DNA of 35,324 nt from an uncultured Spirochaetales bacterium (lineage in GTDB: Bacteria; Spirochaetota; Spirochaetia; Sphaerochaetales; Sphaerochaetaceae), in NCBI GenBank assembly GCA_944392695.1, contig CALXXN010000018.1, positions 1 to 35,324 on the forward strand. The letters run 5' to 3'. Positions within the stretch are counted from its first letter, which is position 1. Every line of letters starts with the position of its first letter. A program made the position numbers and the translations under genes. The notes under the pieces were generated by a model. It was not told the origin of the DNA. It did not search any database and worked only from the letters and a program-made list of their open reading frames with translations. Positions 7,330-13,422 of the stretch are shown in pieces.

Positions 7330-8410
7330 TGGCTTCCTCCTTCTCCTCCTTGATCCGTGCAATGTAACAGGTGAACACCGCAAGCAGGGCCATCAAGACG
7401 AGTATGATGATCGTGGCGGCCTTGCCGCCTGTCGTCGGACCAGCAGTCGAGGATGCCAGGTTGAAGTTGTGCGCCATGGCACCACCAACGACGAGGCCAA
7501 GCACTGTGACCGCGCTATCGCTGTTGCCCTCGCCTGCCAGGATCAGCTGGCGCAGCGGGCAACCACCGAGGAGGACTGAACCAAAGCCCACGACGACCAT
7601 GCCGAGCGTGTTCCACAGCCAGGAGGTATGGGCGACGCTCTGGCCTTCGAAGCCAAACTTGAAGGTACCGCCGATCAGATTGGCGATGAGGGAGGTCAGG
7701 AAGACGGCGATGAAGCCTGTGATCAACGTCGTGTCACGGATCAGGAAGAGGTCGCGGAAACCACCAGCGAAACACATGCGGCTACGCTGGGCGGCAGCTC
7801 CAACAAGGAGGCCGAAGGCCAAGGACGCCACGACAGGAGCCCTCATGCTGCCAGGACCTTCCGTACTGAAGCGCAGCAGGAAGGGGGCTCCCGCCAGGAT
7901 GACCAGGAGGATCACGGAAAGGATGCTGAGCCCGGCCCCCTCAACTGTGCCTGCAGGTTTCGCAGGCCCTAATGAGAAGCCCTTTGACAGGGCGATACAG
8001 CCCAGTCCTATGCCAGCGACGAAGCCGACCAGGCCGAAGAGCGCGTTCATGTCACCAGCGCCAAGGCGGAGCACCATGCGCAGGGGGCAGCCGAGGAAGA
8101 CCAAGGCTCCAATCGAGACACCAACACCAAGCAGGAAGCGGATGAAGGGGGCAGACCCACTGCGTGGGCGGAACTCGCCCTTGAGCAGGGAGATCACGAA
8201 GGCGCCAAGTACGAGCCCCAGGATCTCCGGGCGCATGTACTGCACGTTGGCGGCACTGTGCAAACCCAGGCTGCCCGCCGCGTCGCGCAGGAAGCAGGCA
8301 ATGCAGAAACCCATGTTGCCAGGGTTGCCAAGCAAGACGAGCACGAAGGCCGAGAGGCCTACAACGAGCCCTGTGATGATCAGGGACTTCCTTTCCTTTG
8401 AGACTGTCAT
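7322..8410 (-). CDS. yedE: YedE-family selenium (sulfur) transporter
   Basis: An inner-membrane protein of 362 residues with roughly ten hydrophobic segments. It is an internal duplication of the YeeE/YedE (Sulf_transp) unit: MGFCIACFLRD pairs with RMCFAGGFRD, and LGCPLRMVLRLGAGD pairs with GGCPLRQLILAGEGN. The paired cysteines are those thought to relay sulfur or selenium across the membrane. YedE of selenium operons is considered the selenium-compound importer. The ATG at 8410 is preferred over the longer frame to 8446. It is first in the operon and divergent from the PLP-enzyme gene; a TAAGAT -10 ends 7 bases before this ATG. Confidence 0.88.
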   Translation of the reverse strand: MTVSKERKSLIITGLVVGLSAFVLVLLGNPGNMGFCIACFLRDAAGSLGLHSAANVQYMRPEILGLVLGAFVISLLKGEFRPRSGSAPFIRFLLGVGVSIGALVFLGCPLRMVLRLGAGDMNALFGLVGFVAGIGLGCIALSKGFSLGPAKPAGTVEGAGLSILSVILLVILAGAPFLLRFSTEGPGSMRAPVVASLAFGLLVGAAAQRSRMCFAGGFRDLFLIRDTTLITGFIAVFLTSLIANLIGGTFKFGFEGQSVAHTSWLWNTLGMVVVGFGSVLLGGCPLRQLILAGEGNSDSAVTVLGLVVGGAMAHNFNLASSTAGPTTGGKAATIIILVLMALLAVFTCYIARIKEEKEEANA

Positions 8411-8417
8411 GGCCCTT

Positions 8418-8463
8418 ATCTTACCATTCAACATCTCCACAAACAATGGGAAAGTGTTATCAT
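8418..8463. promoter_or_regulatory. overlapping divergent promoters, yedE and PLP enzyme
   Basis: Minus strand: -35 TTGTTT (8446-8441), 17-base spacer, -10 TAAGAT (8423-8418). Plus strand: -35 TCCACA (8436-8441), 16-base spacer, -10 TATCAT (8458-8463). In both directions the start codon comes 7 bases after the -10, which would give leaderless or nearly leaderless mRNAs. Read by eye. Confidence 0.4.
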
Positions 8464-8469
8464 GAACAC

Positions 8470-9597
8470 ATGGTACGACATTACTTCGACAACGCAGCTA
8501 CCTCATGGCCCAAGGCGCCAGGGCTTCCAGAGCGCGTGAAGTCCTATCTGGAGGAGGAGTGTGTCAACAGCTCGAGGACCTCAGGAGCTGCTGCAAGCGA
8601 GGAGGAGGACAGCATACTCGACCTGCGTGACGAGGTAAGCCATTTCTTCCACTCCCCCTCCTCGATGACTGTGTTCACCCCAGGCCTCACCGAGGCGCTC
8701 AACATACTCGTGGCAGGATTCCTCGAGCCTGGAGACCATGTGATCTGCACAACCTTCGAACATAATGCCCTGATGAGGCCCTTGCAACTCCATCGGATCC
8801 AGTACTCCTTGTTACCAGCAAGCAGGGATGGAGTCACAGAGTGGTCCACCTTTGAAAGCCTGGTCCAGGCAAACACGAAGGCCCTCTTCGTCAATGTGGC
8901 AAGTAATGTGACAGGCATCGTGTGTGATCTTGAGGCGGCTTCTGAATGTGCCAGGCACCACCACCTCCCCTTGTTCCTCGACAGCGCCCAGGCCGCTCCT
9001 TATGTGGATATCGACATGGATGCACTTGGTGTCACCGCCCTCGCCTTCACAGGTCACAAGCTCTTCCTCTCGATGGAGGGTCTTGGTGGCATAGTGGCCT
9101 CCCCAGGTTTCCTGGAGCGCCTCAGGCCACTGATCGCAGGAGGGACGGGGAGCAGGTCTTTGGACACAAACATGCCAGACTTCCTCCCTGACCGCTTCGA
9201 GGCAGGAAGCCCAAACGGCCCTGCCCTTGCCGCATTCCGCCATGCACTTGGCTGGTGCATGGAAGAGCGGGAGGCCATGACAACAAGGCTCAGCGCACTC
9301 ACCAATTCACTCAAGGAAGGACTTGAACGGACAGATGGAGTTGAAATCGTAGGTGGCACAAGAGGACCACACGCCCCGCTCTGGTCAATCACCTGTCCGG
9401 GACGGGACCTGGCTGAAGTCTCAATCGAACTGACAAGACGTGAAGGGATAGAGAGCCGTGTCGGTTACCACTGCGCCCCCTTTGCCCACAAGGTGCTTGG
9501 AGCAACAGAAGGTACATTACGCTTCTCACCAGGCCCCTTCACAGGAGATGATGAAGTGGACCTGCTGGTCCATACACTTGAGGAGGTTTTGAGATGA
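8470..9597 (+). CDS. class V aminotransferase / cysteine desulfurase-like, EF2568 type
   Basis: A 375-residue PLP enzyme of the NifS/Csd superfamily. It opens with RHYFDNAATSWPKAP, binds PLP through Lys197 in AFTGHKLFLSM, and has Cys335 in GYHCAPFAHKVLGATEG, with RFSPGPF near the end. These features match the EF2568-type family found with selenium-dependent molybdenum hydroxylase genes. The likely job is to release selenium or sulfur from (seleno)cysteine for SelD or for the Mo cofactor; this is inference. The ATG at 8470 starts at the first family residues. An in-frame ATG at 8446 would add eight residues. The gene overlaps the next one by ATGA. Confidence 0.88.
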   Translation: MVRHYFDNAATSWPKAPGLPERVKSYLEEECVNSSRTSGAAASEEEDSILDLRDEVSHFFHSPSSMTVFTPGLTEALNILVAGFLEPGDHVICTTFEHNALMRPLQLHRIQYSLLPASRDGVTEWSTFESLVQANTKALFVNVASNVTGIVCDLEAASECARHHHLPLFLDSAQAAPYVDIDMDALGVTALAFTGHKLFLSMEGLGGIVASPGFLERLRPLIAGGTGSRSLDTNMPDFLPDRFEAGSPNGPALAAFRHALGWCMEEREAMTTRLSALTNSLKEGLERTDGVEIVGGTRGPHAPLWSITCPGRDLAEVSIELTRREGIESRVGYHCAPFAHKVLGATEGTLRFSPGPFTGDDEVDLLVHTLEEVLR

Positions 9598-10490
9598 ACA
9601 TATCTTGGTCTGATACAGCCAAGGCCCTTGCCAAGGGACCTGTAACCATAAGCCTGGAGTACGACAGCAAGGGACATCCCTACGAGGTGCTTGGAAGCGG
9701 TGGGACAGATCCTTCAACCTTCTCCCTGCCTGTCTCGCTCGTCCTCTTCGGAGCAGGACATATCGCAAAGGAACTCTGCCTCCTTGCCCGCCGAGCTGGC
9801 ATGGAAGTGTATGTGCTTGATGACAGGGAAGCTGAACTTACAAAAGATGAGTTCAAGGAAGCCCATCGCATCCATTGCGACTTCAAATCTTTTCCAGATG
9901 ATAAGTTGTCAAAGGTAAGCAATGCTTACCAATGCATATTCACCCACGGCCACCAGTTCGACACCACCTGCCTTGCCTGGTGCGCGGCCCATCCTGGTGC
10001 CTACACGGGCATGATAGGATCCCGACGCAAGATCCAGGCCTGTTTCGACCAGCTCAGGGTGGCAGGTGTCAGTGATGCCTTCCTCTCAAAGGTCCACTCG
10101 CCAATCGGGCTTGGGATCAACGCTGTCACACCCTTTGAGATCGCCATCGCCATCATGGCTGAAATCATCTCGGTTTTCCGCGCTGACAGGTCCACTGTCG
10201 TGCTCTCACCGGACATGCTTGACCAGCTCACCAAGGCGGAGGACGCCACCATTGTCAGGGTGCTCTCGGCAGAAGGTTCGTCCCCGGCCCGCCAGGGCGC
10301 TATCATGATCGTACGACAGGACAGCATCATAGGCACGGTTGGAGGAGGAGCCTTGGAACAGCTTGCCATAAACGAAGCCAGGGCCTGCCAGAAGCCCATG
10401 GTCAAGGAATACAGGCTTGATGAGAAGGGTACGGGCATGGCCTGCGGGGGCTCGGCCCGCCTCCTCTTCACTCCTCCAGCATTATCTTGA
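9594..10490 (+). CDS. XdhC/CoxI-family molybdoenzyme maturation factor, domains in reversed order
   Basis: A 298-residue protein with a Rossmann-fold half first (LVLFGAGHIAKELCLLARRAG, then VYVLDDREAEL and IFTHGHQFD, residues about 47-180). The XdhC/CoxI domain comes second (EDATIVRVLSAEGSSPARQG, IIGTVGGGALEQLA and the closing GMACGGSARLLF, about 216-298). In ordinary XdhC the CoxI/XdhC domain comes first. XdhC proteins bind molybdenum cofactor and help sulfurate and insert it into xanthine dehydrogenases. It is coupled by ATGA to the PLP enzyme that could supply the S or Se. Its 3' end overlaps the convergent desulfidase gene by 23 bases. Confidence 0.85.
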   Translation: MNISWSDTAKALAKGPVTISLEYDSKGHPYEVLGSGGTDPSTFSLPVSLVLFGAGHIAKELCLLARRAGMEVYVLDDREAELTKDEFKEAHRIHCDFKSFPDDKLSKVSNAYQCIFTHGHQFDTTCLAWCAAHPGAYTGMIGSRRKIQACFDQLRVAGVSDAFLSKVHSPIGLGINAVTPFEIAIAIMAEIISVFRADRSTVVLSPDMLDQLTKAEDATIVRVLSAEGSSPARQGAIMIVRQDSIIGTVGGGALEQLAINEARACQKPMVKEYRLDEKGTGMACGGSARLLFTPPALS

Positions 10491-11751
10491 GAATCTCGAG
10501 GTCGGTCTCCTTCATGCCCTCGCGGCCCACACGGCCGAAGCTCTCGATTGTCTTCTCGATGTCGCCTCCGACCAGGCCCTCCCCCTTCTTGAAGCAGTTG
10601 CCTTCGGCAGTCATCTCAAGGGAGAGGATCGCCGCTTCGAGGGCTGATGAGATCTTCGCCGCACAGCTTGGCTTGGCACCATCACAGACCATGCCGCCGA
10701 CATTGGCAAGGACATCAGTGATTGTCTGACTGATTTCCTCATCGCTACCACCTGCCAGGAAGCAGATCCCCGCCGCCGCGCCGGTCGCCGCATTGACAGC
10801 ACCGCAGAAGGCGGACAGGGGGCCGAGGAAGCGTTTCTGGTGGATCGCTGTCAGGTTGGCAAGCGCGAGGGCCCTAAGCAGCTCCTCATGGCTTTTCTTC
10901 CACTCCTTCGCGTACTCGATCACAGGAAGTGAGACGGTAAGACCTTGGTTGCCAGAGCCTGAGTTGATCACGACAGGAAGCGGGCAGCCCGACATCCTGG
11001 CATCGGAGCCGGCCGCCGCCATGGCGCGGGCACGGATGCGCACATCGGATGCATCATAATGCGTGAGTAGCGTACGTCCGACGGAGACACCATACTTCTT
11101 CGACAACCCCTCCCGTGCGATCGCCGTGTTGTACTGGATCTGCCGTTCGAGAACAGCCTGCACTCGGGAGATGTCGACATTCTTCGCGAAGTCTATGATC
11201 CTGCACACAGAAAGCGAGGCCTTCTCCTTGGCAAGCGTGTCATTGACAGTACCACAGGTCGCCTTGCGGTCGACCAGGACCTGGCCATCGTGCTCAAGCC
11301 AGGTGATGTCGGTGTGGCCTCCAGAGACAGTGCAGGTCGCACTCTCCTCCCCTGCCCAGCCAGTAACCTCGATATAAAGGGAAGGCACACCGGGTACGAG
11401 CTCAACAGAGCACCAGGCAGGATCCGAGAGGAGTTCGCCTGCCTTGGTGATGTCGTCAGGACCAACCTTGCTCAACACTTCAAGCACCAGGTCACAGCGC
11501 CCACCAAGCACACCCAGTGTCGCCGCCGCCTCGATGCCCTTCATACCACCAGAATTCGGAACAGTGACAGCCTTCACGTTCTTGACGATGTTGCCACTGG
11601 CCTTGACGCGTATGCGCTCCGGCATCATGCCAAGCGTCTTCCTCATCGTACTTGAGGCATAGGCAATGGCTATGGGCTCTGTACAGCCCAGGGCTGGCTG
11701 GAGTTCCTCCTCCAAGATCCGGACAAAGTCATCGTAATAGGCTTCGATCAT
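10468..11751 (-). CDS. L-cysteine desulfidase-like protein (UPF0597/CyuA, serine dehydratase alpha family)
   Basis: A 427-residue protein of the YhaM/CyuA family, related to the alpha chain of Fe-S L-serine dehydratase. Characterised members break L-cysteine into sulfide, ammonia and pyruvate with a [4Fe-4S] cluster. Candidate cluster cysteines are in ALGCTEP (Cys23), RMSGCPLP and MVCDGAKPSCAAK. Other signatures are NSGGMKGIEAA, INSGSGNQGL and GPLSAFCGAVNA. The ATG at 11751 has GGGAGGAGC upstream; a TTG at 11754 is the alternative. The upstream region is rich in inverted repeats. Standing next to the selenium genes, it could supply sulfide or act on selenocysteine. That link is inference. Confidence 0.87.
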   Translation of the reverse strand: MIEAYYDDFVRILEEELQPALGCTEPIAIAYASSTMRKTLGMMPERIRVKASGNIVKNVKAVTVPNSGGMKGIEAAATLGVLGGRCDLVLEVLSKVGPDDITKAGELLSDPAWCSVELVPGVPSLYIEVTGWAGEESATCTVSGGHTDITWLEHDGQVLVDRKATCGTVNDTLAKEKASLSVCRIIDFAKNVDISRVQAVLERQIQYNTAIAREGLSKKYGVSVGRTLLTHYDASDVRIRARAMAAAGSDARMSGCPLPVVINSGSGNQGLTVSLPVIEYAKEWKKSHEELLRALALANLTAIHQKRFLGPLSAFCGAVNAATGAAAGICFLAGGSDEEISQTITDVLANVGGMVCDGAKPSCAAKISSALEAAILSLEMTAEGNCFKKGEGLVGGDIEKTIESFGRVGREGMKETDLEILKIMLEE

Positions 11752-11792
11752 CAAGCTCCTCCCTTCTGCCCTGATGATAGCACAAGAGAGGC

Positions 11793-11826
11793 ATCATGTT
11801 CCCGTCCATGGACAAAAGAACATGAT
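11793..11826. promoter_or_regulatory. inverted repeat ATCATGTTC/GAACATGAT upstream of the desulfidase gene
   Basis: Perfect 9-bp arms (11793-11801 and 11818-11826) around a spacer that itself holds the palindrome GTCCATGGAC (11804-11813). It lies 42-75 bases before the desulfidase start. One arm covers the candidate -10, so it may be an operator, or a hairpin if transcribed. Confidence 0.5.
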
Positions 11827-11849
11827 ACAACACACCAGCACCTTGTCCA
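11822..11849 (-). promoter_or_regulatory. candidate promoter of the desulfidase gene
   Basis: -35 TGGACA (11849-11844), 16-base spacer, -10 TATCAT (11827-11822), reading toward the desulfidase gene. The -10 lies inside one arm of the 11793-11826 inverted repeat. Confidence 0.4.
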
Positions 11850-11914
11850 TGGGGCAAGATATATCCCTCACTGGTTGCAATACGCCTGGCTTCATACAAG
11901 CAAACAAGCACTCA

Positions 11915-11978
11915 TCTGATATCTACTTGATAATATCAGACCTATAAAGGAACTTATTATCATACTAACAATATGATA
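11915..11978. repeat. two further inverted repeats in the desulfidase upstream region
   Basis: TCTGATAT/ATATCAGA (11915-11922 and 11933-11940, perfect 8 bp, 10-base spacer) and TATCATA/TATGATA (11958-11964 and 11972-11978, perfect 7 bp). The stretch is AT-rich. They may be operators or chance AT palindromes. Confidence 0.4.
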
Positions 11979-12232
11979 GTCAGGATTCAGCATCAGCCTA
12001 CCATGAAACTTGATGAGGACCTGGTAATCAGAAAAACGCCAATCAAATACGATGGCAGTCACGGTGAGAAGGAATCAGTGATATGAAAGAATCCGCTACT
12101 GCTCACTTCCGTGTTCAAACGAAACGTAGGAGCCTGTCATCCTCTCCTGTCAGAATAAGGAAACAATCTACAGGCGGATTCTTTTTCAGGCTTGCAAATA
12201 GGGAACAAGACAAGCAGGATATACCGCTATGA
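11973..12232 (+). other. possible pair of very short ORFs overlapping by ATGA
   Basis: ORF a, 11973-12086, is 37 codons (an internal ATG at 12003 would give 27). ORF b, 12083-12232, is 49 codons, begins MKESATAHFRV and overlaps ORF a by ATGA, with AGAAGGA upstream of its ATG. I recognise no family. ORF b overlaps a long-range stem (12086-12096 with 12174-12184, an 11-bp perfect match) ending in CTTTTT, so the stretch may instead be a transcribed RNA or decayed coding sequence. Low certainty. Confidence 0.2.
12086..12186 (+). terminator. long-loop stem with T-run (terminator or structured RNA candidate)
   Basis: AAAGAATCCGC (12086-12096) pairs perfectly with GCGGATTCTTT (12174-12184), and the T-run continues to 12186. 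The 77-base loop contains a CCTGTCA direct repeat. It is the only T-tailed stem on the plus strand in this gap. Confidence 0.3.
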
Positions 12233-12240
12233 CCTTGTGT

Positions 12241-12513
12241 TCAGACAAAGGAAATGGAAACCTTTTTCCCAAGTGCAGCAGCAATCCTTTCAATGGTCGC
12301 CATCGAAGGATTTCCAACTCCACGTTCAATCCTGCTTAGATTGGACTGGTTTATTCCAGTCTTCTTTGAAAGCTGTTCCTGTGTCATCCCTGCTTCAAGC
12401 CTCGCATCGAGCATTGCCCTCATCAGCTGGGTCTCTGTATCAAGGGCGTCCCATTCCTTCTTGAATTCAGGATCTTCCAAGTTCTTTCCAAGGTACTTAG
12501 TGAAATCATCCAT
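12241..12513 (-). CDS. XRE-family antitoxin (HigA/RelB-partner type)
   Basis: A 90-residue helix-turn-helix protein. The N-terminal segment LGKNLEDPEFKKEWDAL is the toxin-contacting part usual in this antitoxin family. The HTH is MTQEQLSKKTGINQSNLSRIERG, split across residues about 43-65, and the end NPSMATIERIAAALGKKVSISF is also typical. A clear AAGGAGG precedes the ATG at 12513. In such modules the toxin gene comes first, and here only the toxin's last 40 codons remain just upstream, overlapping this start. The antitoxin is intact and may now be an orphan DNA-binding regulator. Confidence 0.85.
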   Translation of the reverse strand: MDDFTKYLGKNLEDPEFKKEWDALDTETQLMRAMLDARLEAGMTQEQLSKKTGINQSNLSRIERGVGNPSMATIERIAAALGKKVSISFV

Positions 12514-12628
12514 TGTTGGTCCTCCTTACCAACCAGTCGCTCCTGTATCGCAATGCAGTTTCAATCTCATTCGACGGGGTCTTTTGCGTCTTCTTCACGA
12601 AGCCATTGGCCAATAGGCAATTCCTCAT
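12506..12628 (-). pseudogene. remnant of a HigB/RelE-like (Gp49 family) toxin, C-terminal part only
   Basis: Reading the minus strand from 12628 gives a 40-codon tail with NGFVKKTQKTPSNEIE and then ALRYRSDWL, the hallmark C-terminus of phage-Gp49/HigB-type mRNA interferases. A stop codon (TAG) lies 15 bases upstream of the first ATG, and no frame further upstream resembles the catalytic N-terminal half, so the toxin has been lost. The tail overlaps the antitoxin start by 8 bases, as in intact modules. Confidence 0.7.
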
Positions 12629-12649
12629 CCCGAGAAGAACCACCTATGG

Positions 12650-12681
12650 ATTATAAGCTATTGCATATAAGCATATCATCA
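12650..12681 (-). promoter_or_regulatory. possible promoter of the antitoxin remnant module
   Basis: A perfect TATAAT (12655-12650, minus strand) sits just upstream of the toxin remnant. The best -35 (TTGATG, 12681-12676) is 20 bases away, which is too long. The spacer holds a direct repeat of GCATAT (plus strand) where an HTH antitoxin could bind. Confidence 0.3.
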
Positions 12682-12892
12682 AATTCTCATTTTACAGATT
12701 GGCGTAAGGTCATGATCATCCAAAGTCAAGACACATCAGGTGCAGCATGGATCAACACAGGCTTGTCCAGCACCGTACTACCAATGGAAGTGTTTCCTAC
12801 ATCCGTCCTCCTTCACGCTGAATCAACACCAATATAGGTAACTGTGGAAGCGGTTGAAATCCAGAAGTCTTATGAGCAATGAAAGCAATCAC
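12682..12892. other. AT-rich intergenic stretch without a supported gene
   Basis: Between the toxin remnant and the ogt promoter I find no family-like coding frame, no terminator and no clear repeat. It may be decayed sequence left by loss of the toxin gene. Confidence 0.4.
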
Positions 12893-12921
12893 TTGTTCCA
12901 TCAAAGCATCAGGCTTATCCT
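12893..12921 (+). promoter_or_regulatory. predicted ogt promoter
   Basis: -35 TTGTTC (12893-12898), 17-base spacer, -10 TATCCT (12916-12921). The ATG is 7 bases after the -10, so the mRNA could be leaderless. That fits the lack of a ribosome site. Confidence 0.5.
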
Positions 12922-12927
12922 CAAGAT

Positions 12928-13422
12928 ATGGAAAGACACCTTGCCTACACATCTCCAATTGGACCTCTGCTGCTCTTGTCGGATGGTGAAGCCCTCTGCC
13001 GTCTCGATTTCATGGACGATGCTGGTTCCTATCCCAAGGACGCTGGAGACAACATCCTGGAGCAGTCTGTGAAGTGGCTTGATGACTACTTCAGCACAGG
13101 ACATTGGAATCCTGACCGTCCCCCGATGCGTCCTAAAGGGACTGTCTTCAGGGAGGCGGTCTGGCAGGAGCTGGCGATGCTTGGAGAAGGCAGGCTCACA
13201 AGCTATGGGGAGCTTGCACGCAAGGTCGAGGCAAGGCTTTCACACCACACGGCCGCCAGGGCTGTAGGCGGGGCCGTAGGTGCCAACCCCATCGCCATCA
13301 TGATCCCCTGTCACAGGGTGGTCGGCTCTGACAGGAGCCTCACAGGTTTCAGCGGGGGCTTATGGCGTAAGAAAGCCCTCCTGGAGTTGGAGGGCTTCGA
13401 CTTGTCCACGTTCAAGGACTGA
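12928..13422 (+). CDS. ogt: methylated-DNA--protein-cysteine methyltransferase
   Basis: It repairs O6-alkylguanine in DNA by moving the alkyl group to its own cysteine. The acceptor is Cys128 in IMIPCHRVVG. It is preceded by the DNA-binding helix region (FREAVWQELAML and GRLTSYGELARKVE) and the AARAVGGAVGANP stretch, and followed by LTGFSGGLWRKKALLELEG. The length of 164 residues is typical of the stand-alone Ogt type. The ATG at 12928 has no good ribosome site, but a promoter -10 ends 7 bases upstream. The stop abuts the xdhD stop with no gap. Confidence 0.93.
   Translation: MERHLAYTSPIGPLLLLSDGEALCRLDFMDDAGSYPKDAGDNILEQSVKWLDDYFSTGHWNPDRPPMRPKGTVFREAVWQELAMLGEGRLTSYGELARKVEARLSHHTAARAVGGAVGANPIAIMIPCHRVVGSDRSLTGFSGGLWRKKALLELEGFDLSTFKD

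Noticed and set aside
12553-12837. A 94-codon plus-strand frame upstream of ogt
   Set aside because: It is antisense to the recognisable toxin tail and has no ribosome site.
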